DNA of 64,000 bases. Origin: Pomphorhynchus laevis. Its lineage: Eukaryota; Acanthocephala; Palaeacanthocephala; Echinorhynchida; Pomphorhynchidae. The stretch spans positions 25,217-89,216 of the forward strand of contig WNNJ02001359.1 in assembly GCA_012934845.2 (NCBI GenBank), written 5' to 3'. A program made the position numbers and the translations under genes. Positions 1 to 11,799 of this stretch are shown here, piece by piece. Positions within the stretch are counted from its first letter, which is position 1; each line of letters opens with the position of its first letter. The notes below the pieces were generated by a model. It did no database searches and was not told where the DNA came from. It saw nothing but the letters and a program-made list of their open reading frames with translations.

Positions 1-1000
1 TTAACAAATTTCATCAGAGGAAATACGTCATTAGCATGTACTTTCCCCCGTTACTATGTCGGGTCGATAAATAGGAGTCAAAACCTGAAATCATATCAGT
101 TCCAGCTTATGACCTCTAATCCAATTCGAATACATCGTCTGTTATTTATTAGTCAATTCATAAAAATTGATAAAGTCGATTAGTAACATCAACAAAATAT
201 TATAAAAATATTAAATTTACAATATATTAATCAACAAAATATTATTAAAAATAAATTTAAATTCTTTAGCGAAATTATTTATGGATAATAAACAATTTGC
301 TTTGTATTAAAATAAGGTACACTAGATAATTAAATTTCACCAGAAGAAATACGTCATTAGGGCGTATTTGGCTCAGCTGCTATGTTGGGTCGACGAATAT
401 GAGATTAAAACGTTATTAGTTAGCAGTTCTTCCTGATGACCACTAATCCTTATTCTGATACATCGTCTGTTTTTTATTAGTCAATTCATAAACATTGACT
501 TTTATTTAAAATTTTAATTATAAATTTCAAATTTATAAATATAAATTGTATTAAATCTTATATAATCTTAAACATTTAATTTACAAAAAATTAAAAATAA
601 GATTAAACAAAATAGTATGTGATTTTATTTTTTAAAATAAAAATTATATTTTATTTCAAATTTTAAACTAGGCTACTATAAAAGTACAATCAAACATAAA
701 AAAGCAAAATATACAAATCAAAAAAATATTCTTAAAAATAAAATTAAACTCTTAAGCGGAAATTTTTTAATGACGGTTTTAAATAATATGCTTTGTATTA
801 GAATAATATACTTGATAATCAAATTTCACAAGAAGAAATACGTAATTAGCATGCATTCGGTCATGCTTATCTGTTGTGTCGAGAAATAGGGACAGAAAAC
901 TGATTACATAGCAGTTCCACCTAATGACCTCTAATCTTTATTCGAATACATCTTATATTAGTTGTCAGTCAATTCATAAAAATTGACTTTTATTTTAAAT
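1..1000 (+). repeat. Three direct copies of a Penelope-like element 3' end
   Basis: Three diverged copies of one block lie head to tail, at about 1-180, 188-500 and 660-1000. Each runs through a conserved core (a 'cctgat..c.tagcagttcc' stretch, then 'gacctctaat', then 'tcgtctgttatttattagtc'). The same block follows the coding end of the Penelope-like element at 27.4-27.9 kb, and copies 2 and 3 also include the preceding coding tail. They are therefore 5'-truncated 3' ends of that family, not genes. Spacing is about 320-490 bp with AT-rich filler. Confidence 0.8.
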
Positions 1001-1129
1001 TTTATTGTTATATGAATATATTGTATAAAATCTTATATAATTATTAATTAGTTAATTATTATCTTTATTTTTATTAGACTATGTTTTTGATTTGTTCTAC
1101 TGACAAGCTATTATTGACATGTGGACTTT

Positions 1130-1310
1130 ATTCCCGTTAATATAGCCTCCGTCAGAGATGCTGAAACTATGTATTACTGATACGACATTATTTTTTTGCT
1201 TATTTTCAAGCGAGTTCGAAACCTGATAGCATTGCGGTTACTCCTGAAGCCCTATAATCCTTGTTCTGATATATCGTCTGTTATTTATTAGTCAATTCAT
1301 AAAAATTGAC
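1130..1310 (+). repeat. Diverged Penelope-like 3'-end fragment
   Basis: This is a partial, more diverged copy of the same 3'-end block ('cgaaacctgatagcattgcgg', then 'tcgtctgttatttattagtc'). The front part is scrambled. Confidence 0.65.
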
Positions 1311-1414
1311 TTTTATTTTAAATTTTATATTTAAATTTTAATCTATTTAATTTTTTTAAATTTATATTCAATTTTTTCTATTTTCTATTTTACTATTGTT
1401 TAAATTAAAAACAT

Positions 1415-1650
1415 TCATTGCAAGTGACAGCATGAAAAACAGTGATACGGCTAGCGGATCACATACGTAAGGTAGGCCCTACCAAAAGTAAAATACAGAA
1501 ATGTATATCTACACAACCGGAGCTGCTAACCTAGTGGAAGTAACGTTGGAAGTGCTATACATACGATAATAATCAAAACGTGAAATGTAGGTCTCAGTCA
1601 GCAGCTGATGAGACTACCCATGCTGAGTAGAAGCGTAAAATCTTATAAAA
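1415..1650. repeat. Unidentified moderately GC-rich repeat, copy 1
   Basis: A stretch less AT-rich than its surroundings. Its last ~75 bases (about 1566-1640) match 24816-24890 with conserved blocks 'cgtgaaatg.aggt' and 'agcagctgat'. No open frame or known family was recognised. It may be part of a retroelement end, since the second copy lies near the Penelope-like element at 25.3 kb. Confidence 0.5.
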
Positions 1651-2029
1651 TCTTATATAATTATTTTTTGTATAGAAAATAGACAGCATAATATACTAAT
1701 TTTCAATATATCATTTTTCGATTCCACTCTTTCACATTATATGCATTTATATAACGATTATCTGATATAATGATAATAATAAATATTTAAAAAAATTTAT
1801 TCAGATTTTATATATTTCAATTTTATTATTTTATTATTTTAATTTCATATATTTTATTATTTTACACACGTAAAATTTTCAATAAGCATTTCGTATTTTT
1901 GTTATGTAAAATGATTATATAGTAATTATAAATAAATAAAAATTAATGTAAATTGTAATTTTGAATTATCTGGCAATTGTTTTTCTAATTGTTTAATCTG
2001 CTGTACATTCCTTGCTGTACTTTATATGA

Positions 2030-2470
2030 TACATCATTTTTCCTGATGATCTCTAATCCTTACTCTGATACATCGCCTGTTTTTTATTAGTCAATTCATA
2101 AACATAGACTTTTATTTTAAATTTTAATTATTAATTTTAACTTTCTATTTAAATTTTTATTTTTTAAATTTCTATTCAATTTTTTCTATTTTACTATTGT
2201 TTGATTATTTGTTATTTATAATTTTTTATTTTATTTATTTTTAATTTATAATTAGTAAAAGATATTCGTAGGATCAGTTAGTTTATCTGATTATTTTCGT
2301 GAATTTTAATATATTTCGGTTAATATATAAATTTCTAATTTATAAAATTTCAAATTTTTAAAATTCAGACTATGATATTTAGACAAATCAAATGACCTCT
2401 GATCCTTATTATGATACATCGTCTGTTTTTTATTAGTCGATTCATAAAAATGACTTTTATTTTAAATTTC
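2030..2470 (+). repeat. Two short Penelope-like 3'-end fragments
   Basis: About 2040-2115 and 2385-2460 each repeat only the tail of the 3'-end block ('gacctct.atccttat.ctgatacatcg', then 'tttattagtc'). They are very short, 5'-truncated or decayed insertions. The rest is AT-rich filler. Confidence 0.6.
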
Positions 2471-2949
2471 AATTTTTTATTTAAAAAATTTATATTTGCA
2501 TTGTAGAAAATTATTATTTATTATCATTATTATTTATTATTAAATGGAAAAAAATCAAAGACTTTTAAATTTAAAATTTTCCAAGCACCATCGGATAAAC
2601 GCAGCACAGTTTATTAACTCTTTAATACGACCAACTAATACCGTTTAATATAATGCTAAGACTATAATACAATTCTTATCTTTAATACCATATAATATAA
2701 CTTAATCTTAAAATCGTATAATATAATTTTAATATTTAATACAATAATATAAATCAATATTAATATCTTATAATATAAATCCATCTTTAATATATCCTTT
2801 AATATAAATTAATTTTTAATTTCATGTATTTTAATTCAAACATATAAAGCGTTATAATTCTAATTTTTTATGATATAATTTCAATCTTTAATACGATATA
2901 ATATAATTGCAATCTTTAAAACAGTATAATATAATTCTAATATGTAAAG

Positions 2950-3910
2950 CATTCTAATATTTCGGCGGTGCTCTCAACATCATTGTTGTTCCTAACTGCT
3001 TCAATGACTATACCTCCTTGTCAATTAATAATCTTGGTTTGCCCGATCATTTCCTTGTCACACTTACTGTTACCCGTCCCCATCCTCCTTTTCCACCTCT
3101 AAGATTAGTTACTTCAAGTCGACCCTGGAAACTTCTCGATATCCTTATTCTCTGTGCAGCCTTATTCAATTCTTCACTCTTTTCACTTACACTTAACTAC
3201 CTTTATCCCGATGATCTCTGCATTCTATTAGATTCCGAACTTACAACTATCCTCAATCACCTTCTGCCTATTCGACCCAGACGTCTTCAGCGCTTGCGCC
3301 ATTCCAACTGTAGTCTTTCTAAGCGTCGACTCCGTCACTCTTTCGTGCGATTAATCGTTTTCTTAAACGTTCTCCAACCTTACTCACTCCAAATCTCCGT
3401 ACTTCCTATCTTTCTCTCAGCCGTTCCCATCTCATACTTACGCGAACTAAACGTACTCTCTTTTGGCGAATCAACTCGAGTCCTCTTCCTACCCTAAATC
3501 TCATTGGAAAATCAAGATCATCTACCCCTTTTAACATAAATCTTGATGAATTTTCTCCTCATCTACAAACTACTTTTCATTCCCCATCCTTTCTCAACCT
3601 TTCTTTTCTCGATAATTTTCGTCCTGTTTAATGTTCCTTGCGTAACCGTAATTCCCTTCGTTTACAAGTTCCAAACTAATCAACCTCTTTTGGTTTCTGC
3701 TCCTTCTTGTGGATTCTTCTCTCTCATGGAATCATCTGACCATTTATATACACCGATCAACATCTTTGCTGTGCTTCGAACCCCAAATCCGATCTAATTT
3801 GAACAATTTAAACAATTTATCTGTTTGATTTCTTCATTTTTTGTGTGTTAGTGGACTTGTAAGCTGCAGCTGGCACGCATTTGCCACGTTAAATAAATTA
3901 TTATTAAAAC
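2950..3910 (+). mobile_element. LINE fragment, CR1/Jockey-like family A (internally deleted)
   Basis: Open frames around 3018-3497 and 3543-3797 resemble the segment of the LINE at 13.5-17.4 kb that joins the endonuclease end ('SDHFLVTL', here 'PDHFLVTL') to the region before the reverse transcriptase. The fragment then jumps to the family's 3' end: a 'ggcacgcatttgccacgt' motif followed by 'aataaat' near 3873-3900, shared with 17342-17372. The reverse transcriptase core is missing, so this is a dead, internally deleted copy. Confidence 0.75.
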
Positions 3911-4039
3911 CCTAAAATTCCAGTCTTTAATATCATATATTTTATGTGAAATATTTTAATAGATTTGACATAAACTCTAATCTTTAAAATTAATTAATCA
4001 TACCTCTAATCGTTTAAATTTTATAATATAATTATTATT

Positions 4040-4860
4040 ATACATTCAACAACATACGAGCATTAGCTCAAATAGCCGGCTCACAATAAGTTCGTAAATA
4101 AATTAATTAGTTATTAAAATAAGGAAATGCAACACGAAACATTGCTTGATCCATTCGTAGTCTTCTTTTAAAAGTATTAAGTGAACTGCATCCAACGGTG
4201 TCTGCATCAAGGTTGTTCCAAAGCTCAACAATTCTTCTATCAAATTGCATCGCGCCCAATTTCTGTACCCTGTTTCTTCGAATAGTTAAAGAATGACCGC
4301 GAAGAACATTTGAACCACGTAGTTGAACCCTACTCCGAAGAGAGTGGTGAGGACGTTGGAATAAATGCCAAACAAGGCGCATATCCATGTACCGACGGGT
4401 CCATGTGACGGTCTCAAGTCTTAATGATCTCAGTCTCTCTTCATAAGGCAGCGACGCCAACGTTGGTGCTAGCTTTGTTGCCCTGCGAAGTACCCTCTCT
4501 GATTTCTTATGTTCATGCACAGTACGTGGGTATACAACCGGAGCTGCATATAAAAGTCTACTCAATACATGTGCTAAAATCAGAGGCCGAAGAGGAGTCG
4601 GATTAACCCGAACAAACGCGCGTCGAATCATACCTATCATTTTATTGGAGTTGGTACAAGCTTGATCAGTGTGCTTTTTAGTTGATAAATTAGAGGTAAC
4701 CCATACTCCTAAATCTTTGTAACTATCGACACTTTCCACAATACAGCCCTTATATTTGTAACAAGCAGATGTTAGTCGCTTGCAAGCATTACTAATAATA
4801 CGCATGTGTTTACATTTCGAAACATTTATCACAAGCATGTTAGACGCCGTCCACAACTTA
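4040..4860 (-). mobile_element. LINE fragment, CR1-like family B, reverse transcriptase C-terminus
   Basis: A 249-residue open frame (4856 to 4107, minus) has the layout of the part that follows the reverse transcriptase palm in CR1-like LINEs. It starts at a 'LVINVSKCKHMRI' segment, continues with 'YKDLGVWV' (the usual 'LGV' block after the palm) and ends in 'RRIVELWNNLD' and 'FKRRLR', typical of the C-terminal region. The opening resembles the end of the piece at 17.4-18.4 kb ('MKLNISKC'), so both probably belong to one family. The 3' UTR (about 4106-4040) ends in an ATT-rich tail. The copy is 5'-truncated at about 4860, yet this frame has no stops, so it may be fairly recent. Confidence 0.8.
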
Positions 4861-5225
4861 ATTTTAATTATTAATTAAAATCAATAATACTCTATAATAT
4901 AAATCAATCTTTAATATTACATATTATAAATGCAATCTTTAAAATTCTATAGTATAATTATTAATACAGTATGGAATGATTCTAATCCTTTATGCAGTAT
5001 AGTATAATTTCAATTTTTTACAGCCGTCTGATATTATTCAATTTTTTTTAAAACCGTATAATATAATTACAATATTAAATACCTAATAAAATAATTAAAA
5101 TCTTTAATACCGTATAATATAACTACAACCTTTAATATCGTTTAATGTAATCGAGCTGCAAAAGTGTATAGATGCTAATTGCACAGTAAAGATCGAATAG
5201 AATGTAAAGCCACATCTAAGACTGA

Positions 5226-7517
5226 TTACCATTGAGTTTGAGGAAGACCTCGGGTTTTAGCAGCCAGTTGAATAGTTTTCCATATTGCTCCATTCAGGCG
5301 CTTGCATTGGCCTTTTTCGATTGGGTGGTATGGTGTTGTGTGAGAAACATTCGTACCGTTGCTCCATAAGAACTCACGTAGTTCTACAGAAGTGAATTGC
5401 CTGTCTCGGTCAGAATGCACTACCTCTAGGCCTCCAAAGATCGAGAAAAGATTATGGGGACAACGTACCACAGTTTTCGCAGAAGTATCCCCACGGGTAT
5501 ACGAAGGGATATCGTGAGTATTCGTCTATAATGACCAGTAAGTATTTGTCGTTGTCTATAGTTGGTTTAGGACCCATTAAGTCTATTGAGAGTCGTTCGA
5601 AGGGTCGTCGAGCTGTGATCAGTTGTAAATGCTTTAGTTGATAGAACCTCTGCTTTAATTCGGCACACAATGACATTCGGCTCAAACTCGTCGGACCTCT
5701 TCTATGGAGTATAGTAAATTTTTTTCTTCATGAAGTGATTCATTCGCGTGATTCCAGGATGGCACAGGGCGATATGTAGCAGTAATTCGAAAGCTCAAGC
5801 TTCTGACGAGTAAGCTTGTCGTTCTTGACAAAACTTTTTCTTGATGAGTTAAATATAAACGAGACTGCCTACTGATCCGTAATAATTGTAAACTTCCGCC
5901 CCAGATAAAAATTATCTCCATTTCCGCACCGATTTTACAATCGCAGCAGCTTCGCATTCGACAGATGAGTGCGCTTGTTCAGCTTTTGACAGATATCTTG
6001 AGAAAAAAGCAACAGTTTTTTTCGCCCTGTGATAAGACTGCGATTAGGGATTGGACTGAAGCGTTAGTTGATATCGTAAAAGGTAGGTCGTCGTCTATTG
6101 AGGTTATTGAAGCTTCTGCGATTTCGCCTTTTTATTGCTGGAAACAGGAGTGGAAGATCATTCTGTGGGAATTTGTTGACATCCAGGAGTGGCCAAATTT
6201 TTCATAGTAATGCGGAATCCAGGTAATATGAAAACAAGGCAATTGCTCGCTTGAGTGATCTTAGTGTAGTTGGAGCGACCAGTTGAATTAGAGGTTGTAA
6301 TCGTTCAGGGTCAGATTTTATTTCTCCGTTGAAGATTAGGTAGCCGAGATATTTAAGTTGTGTGATTAAGTATGTGCACTTCGATTCATTCAATTTCATG
6401 CGGTACTTTCGGATGACCATACGAAAGTCTTTAAGATTAGCAGCATGCTCTTGTTGATCTTTTCCAGCAACCACGATATCATCGATGTACACATGTAGTG
6501 CGTTGATTCTAAGTCTATAAGAAAATTCGACATTTTGGTAATTCTTGCAACAATTCATATATTTTGGGCATTGGGAATGCATCCAGGTGAGTAAATCGGT
6601 TTATTGCCCTAGCATAGTCGATATCCATTGGACGCTTATTTATGTTGGATTTTGTAACAATAATTTGAGCACCCGAGAGTGAGTTAGAATATTCGATAAT
6701 ATCCGAAGACAACAAGCCTGCAATTTCTTGATTAATGAACTCGACATCCTGCTTAGACGGACGGCTAGATGTTGTAGATACAGAGTGTATTTCGTTGCTT
6801 AGATTTGTGAATAATAGAAGAGGATCAAGATCTGTTCATGACTGTAATTTGAAACAGATAAAAACGATTCGTGAATGTTACCGTCTTCGTAATTTTTTTC
6901 ATGTATTTTAGTTTGTTCTAAACTTTGTGCGACGTCGTAAGCTTCTTTTAAAGTTAATTATGTTCGTTCTAAAAGACGCTGTCTGATTTGCTGTGATCGT
7001 AATCCACGAATAAATGAATAGCGCACATATTTGTTATGATGCTCGTCTGTAGAGACGTATATAAATTCGTAACTTTTTTCCGATCTGAAGAAGAGTTTGA
7101 AAAAAACTGGTCGATACTTTGTTCCAGGTTTTGCTTTGTTGAGGATACATGTCGATTGTAAATAACGTTCTTCGGTGTCACAAATAGTTTCCTGCTTGTC
7201 GAGAGCTTCTTCGAACGTTTTGCATTCGTCGACGTGAGCATATAACGTTCCACTGATTTAATTTACCAAGATAAGGAGTTTCTGAGCGTCAGTGATGTAC
7301 GGAAGTACGGATAAAAATGAAGATATTCTCTGTTTCCAATGTCTCCTACGGTGTTAGCATTCTGATTGTCAGGTTTGATTTGAGCATTTCGGGTTTGAGA
7401 AACTTCTCCATTCGTATACAATTGTTCAATAAATTGTAGTGAACAAACCAAACTTTGCCAAAGAGGCTTTATTAAACAATTTACAAAAAGGTCAAATAAT
7501 GATAATTCATACAACAT
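5226..7517 (-). mobile_element. Ty3/Gypsy LTR-retrotransposon fossil (broken)
   Basis: On the minus strand the parts come in Ty3/Gypsy order. A gag-like piece lies at about 7253-6969 ('NVIYNRHV' context, typical of gypsy capsid regions). A reverse transcriptase region lies at about 6715-6202 ('YIDDIVVAGKD', then 'LKYLGYLI'). An integrase core lies at about 5685-5226 ('RPFERLSIDLMGP', 'HSDRDRQFTS', 'YHPIEKGQ'). The element is clearly dead, broken in many places (of the order of ten), and I could not see a convincing pair of long terminal repeats. The decay suggests an old insertion. Confidence 0.85.
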
Positions 7518-7689
7518 CTATATCACCCCAGCCCTCTTTCCACTTCCTTTTTCTTCATTCATAATTCCCACATTCTATTTCTCAACACTCTTATTTTACC
7601 ATGAAATTAAGATGTCCATATTTTTAATGGGAATAAAACGTATCGGGAACACATATCTTCCTATTTATAGAATGTCATACGCAACCAAT

Positions 7690-8390
7690 ACAGTCTCATT
7701 GGCGTCCATTAAACATTTTTCAGAGAAAGGGCAAAAAATAATAAATGGATAGACCTTTATTTGAGCGAATTTGCCGGGAGGCAAATTTCGCTCATTAATA
7801 AATTTACATCGTTTTGGAAACCTTTTGGACGACAGTAAAGAGTTATTTAAAGTTAAAACATTTCATCAAAATGATTTATTTTTCATTGCTATGGGGAAAA
7901 CCTAAATTAAACAAATCATCCCTAATTTAACATTGCATTTCTCTTCATCTGGAAGTTGAATTGAGCTAAAATTTTTATAGTAGGTATATTCGACTTCGAT
8001 GATTCAAATAATATGAAAAAATCAATGTGTCCATAATTGAAACTTTGAGAATGACGTTCATTAAAACATTTTATAAAATAAATGGAAAAATAATGGATGG
8101 ATCTTTATTTTAGCGAATATTATGGGAGGCCAGGTTCACTCCTTAATAAATTTACATCGTTTTGGAAAACTCTTGGACGACAGTAAAGAGTTATTTTAAG
8201 TTAAACCATTTCATCAAAATGATTTATTTTTGTCATTATGATGATGAAAACCCAAACTAAACAAGTCATCCCTAATTGAACATTGCATATATCTTCACCT
8301 GAGAGTTTATTTGATCTATAATTTTTATAGTAGGTATATTCGACTTCGATGATTCACATAATATGAAAAAAATCAAAATTGAAAAATTTG
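7690..8390. repeat. Tandem duplication, two ~348-bp units
   Basis: Two adjacent copies (about 7690-8037 and 8038-8390) are offset by 348 bases, measured on 'tttacatcgttttgga' at 7803 and 8151. Both end in 'gtaggtatattcgacttcga'. The first unit contains a hairpin around 7760-7795. No coding potential was recognised. The duplication sits beside the Gypsy fossil, but I have no evidence that it is a terminal repeat. Confidence 0.85.
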
Positions 8391-9060
8391 AGAAAAAATG
8401 CTTTTATCTCAAAAAATAATTTTTATCGTAAGAATTTTACTAACTTTTTATATACTTTTATATCTTATGAACAATTGTCTATTAACAAGGTATTTAACGT
8501 TTCAAATCGTATTATGCACTGCACATGTTTATTTTTAATTTTTATTTTTTTATTAAAAATTAAATTTCTCGAAAGATGTTTATCCTTTGTTTAAATCCGA
8601 ATAAGCACGTACGTATCTTACTAATATATTCCGTTATGCAAAATTTTAGAATCGGAAAAAGGCGATATTTATCCAAACATTACCCCTCATCTTTTAAAAG
8701 CATATCCACGATGATAGATATGCAACAACATTTATTCTCCCTATTAACTTTATGTGACTTAAATATTATAATGATAAGTTATTGCCTGAGATCGGGTTTA
8801 GCGATCAGCAGTGCAGCTGTAACATGCCACATGTTATATTATTCTTTTTGAGTTTTTGCTAGAAATAGATATGTTCGGTAAATGTTAAATTAAATGATCG
8901 TTATCTTCCATAATACCTAAACGCTTGTTCTTAAATCGATTGTGTTTAAAGATTTAGTTGAATAAGTTCAGAGCCAGTAAGTTATAGTCATAATATAAAA
9001 TTATGATGCTGTTTTTTAATTAACTTATAAAAAAGGTAAAAACAAAAATAAACACAACTA
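8391..9060. other. AT-rich stretch, nothing recognised
   Basis: Short open frames exist (for example 8576-8851, plus), but they show no recognisable domain and their composition matches the AT-rich background. I see no supported gene or repeat. Confidence 0.4.
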
Positions 9061-11740
9061 TACAATCCACGCTATGTCATCTTCCACAAGCATCTTTCCA
9101 CGTTCATTTTCTTTGTTTCATTTTTGGCTGTTCTATTTATTTGCTCTAAATTTGTCATTCCTTCGTTATTATATACTTTATCGTTATTTCGGTACTTCCG
9201 TCTAGCAGTTTATTCTAGGAACCCTACCTAAAATAAAAGCAAAAAAGATTTCGGCAGTATCTAAAGGTTGATCATTATATAGTCTCATAATATCTTCACG
9301 TTCCTTTCTTCTCATTTTAACCTGCCTTATCCAATTTTTATTTATATTGTAATTTTTTCGTTTATCTGGATCCCAATTATCTATTTTTTCCACATATAAA
9401 CGTGTGATTTCTACTCTTAAAATGTATGCATATGCTTTTAAATTACTTTGATGTATTTTCTTTAATATCGCAATCACAAACCTTCTCTGCTCCGGTGGAC
9501 GGTTCCTAGCATAGAATGTCAACCCCGAACATATGAATACCTTGGCCACATTTAGAGTACTATTTCCCGGGGCCCCTAGTGTTAATGCCTTTTTGTAAAA
9601 TTTTATACCTTTGTTGTATAATCTATTTGCTTTTCCCAAATCAATAGTATGTCCAAGAGTCGTTGTGAATGTTGATCCTAAGATCGTAAGTATTTTGTTT
9701 TCATTAATTCCTGGTAATTGTTTCTTCATTGAAATTTGGGCATTCCTAAATTTGCAAAATATAAACTTGCATTTAGTCTCATTTAACTTTAGCCCATATT
9801 TTGCTGCTCTATCTTCGATTCTTTGTATACATTCTATGACCCGTCTTTCAATCTTTGCATTTCGACAGTCTCTACGGAAACAAATCGATATATCATCCGC
9901 ATAACTAATTAATCTAATTTTATCGTTGTTCATTCCTTTCGTTATATTATTGATCGCTAGTATGAATAATACTGGTGAGATTGGCGAACATTGCGGCACC
10001 CCTTTCTTCAGTTTCGCTTTAAATTCTGGCTTATCTTTAATCGAAAATGTACGTATTTGAAGAATCTCTAATATTCTTTCTTTTAGTTGATTATGAACTC
10101 TTGTTTCTTTCATGTTTGCTCTTATTGCCTCGTGCGACAAGTTATCAAAAGCCGCAGAAAAGTTCAGTGCGTATATTATTTTCCCCATCCTGTCTTTCGT
10201 TATAAATTCTTGCATCATTCTAACGGCATTGACTGTCCCCGTGTTCTTCCTGAAGCCGCAACAATATTTTTCGAAGACCTTCGTATTTTTCAAAAAACTA
10301 CTAAAGTGCCGTGCCAAATATATTTCGTAAATCATCAGAATTGAATTAGAAATCGTTATTGGTCGTACATCTTTGGGGTTGCCAATTCTTTGTTTTTTCG
10401 GAATAAATGTTATTTGTCCAAGACCAAATCTTCCCCATTCCTGCGTAGTCGCTCTGCTTATGTACTTACAAATTGTTTTGCGATTCCCTTCATTGATTAT
10501 TTTAATCTCCGCTGAGGAGCACATATCCAATTTGAAGACAGTTTTGGCTTTGACGGCCATTCCTTCAATAATTCCCCAATGTTCAATTCATCTTCATGTA
10601 TATTACTTATATTTACTTATTCATTGTTTCCGCACTGTTTCATGTTTCCCGTGTGTTTCATAATTATTTGTTCCATGACTTTTTCTTCTCCAATCAATGC
10701 TATCTATTTATGTGCTCTTACTCTCCATGTAGGTGTATACTAATTAATAATACAATTCCACGATGGTTTGGAATATTGCATACATGCTTTTAATCTATTT
10801 CTCCTTTCCATAAGTTTATAGTTTTCGATTTCTTCCTGTACTTTTTTGTAAGTTCTCCTTCTTTATCAAAATTCGCCCTCCGCCATACTCTTTTTAAGTT
10901 TCGAATCGTATTTGTATTCTTACTTATTAAGGATATTTTTTATATAGCGACTTGTTCCGTTTCCGGATAAATTCTGATATATCTCCTATACTTATGTGAC
11001 TTATTTACGTCCGAGTCGAGGTATTTCCTGATGTCCATATTGAATTCTACTGTCCTTTAATGATGGAGCAAACTTTTTTTATCTATTATATTGTCAGAAG
11101 TTGTCCATTTGATATAATGATGTCCACAGTCGTGTATATTCAAGTCAACATTATTTTCCCATATAATCGACATATCTGTATTTTCCTATTATACCAAGCC
11201 ATACCAATAATCGATTATTTCTTTATGGCCTTATTAAGGAAAGTGGGGATCTTTGGACAAACCGGAATAAATCGCTCCTTCATAATTTTCCCATTCTTAA
11301 ACCCTCCCTATCATTTGTATGTCCGAATAGTAGATCAATGTCTAGAAGGCTAATGTATCTTAAACCTCGAGTAAGTTATTTCCTCGATTGTTTATTACTC
11401 CAGAATTTATTTTCAATGTATATTTCCTATCATCCTTCTATATATAAATAAAATCAAACATACAATCACACTCCCTCAAGGTTCGTTTTTAAGGTATTCT
11501 TTCTTCGGGAATAGATTTCTCCTAATTATTAGGGATAATCCCCTTTCTGTTGAAATGTTATTGCAAAATAAACTATGTTAATATAGAAAAGTGGCGTCTG
11601 CAACGTCATTCTCAATATTACCTCTGACTTCTTGTAGACCTATAATGTCGTCTTTCTCAATGTTATTCAATGCACCTATTTTTTGCTAGAAAGCATGTTC
11701 CAACTTGCAATCGTCATTTTACTTTCTTCTGTACTTTTCA
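9060..11740 (-). mobile_element. R1/I-group LINE, ORF2 (endonuclease and reverse transcriptase)
   Basis: The minus strand carries ORF2 of a non-LTR retrotransposon. The AP-type endonuclease begins near 11735 ('IASWNMLSS', then 'DIIGLQEVRGN' near 11630). The 'SWNMLSS' and 'LQEV' blocks are in different frames, so at least one frameshift exists near 11690. A 452-residue open frame (10560 to 9202) holds the reverse transcriptase: 'FIPKKQRIGNPKDVRPI' (fingers), 'ALNFSAAFDNLSH' (motif A, with the first Asp changed to Asn), 'GVPQCSPISPVLF' (motif B), 'SYADDISICF' (motif C with both Asp), and a long C-terminal part ending 'GRVPRINC'. The middle of ORF2 (about 10600-11600) is decayed. The first-aspartate change and the frameshifts make it inactive. 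R1/I group is inferred from the endonuclease type and the zinc-knuckle ORF1 next door. Confidence 0.85.
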
Positions 11741-11799
11741 TTTTATAATAAAACTCTTTGCAATGCTCTTGATTATTAACTTATTATCCTTATCCTTAT

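Larger units (their letters stand above)
2615..5165. repeat. Degenerate ~30-bp AT-rich minisatellite, interrupted by two LINE pieces
   Basis: A short unit of the type 'cgtataatataattctaat' plus 'ctttaata' recurs irregularly at 2615-2960, 3920-4040 and 4870-5160. The two interruptions are the LINE fragments at 2950-3910 and 4040-4860. This reads as a single old array into which two LINEs inserted. Unit length and sequence vary, so copy number was not counted. Confidence 0.65.

Noticed and set aside
4424-4606. Plus-strand open frame within the LINE piece at 4.0-4.9 kb.
   Set aside because: It is antisense to the LINE reverse transcriptase frame.
5965-6207. Plus-strand 80-codon open frame inside the Gypsy fossil.
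   Set aside because: It is antisense to the pol region and shows no domain of its own, so it is a shadow frame.
7690-8390. Long terminal repeats of the neighbouring Gypsy fossil.
   Set aside because: The two units are adjacent to each other rather than flanking the element, and no copy lies on the other side of it.
8379-8851. Two plus-strand open frames that could be a small secreted or membrane protein.
   Set aside because: Composition matches the AT-rich background, there is no recognisable motif, and the frames overlap each other.
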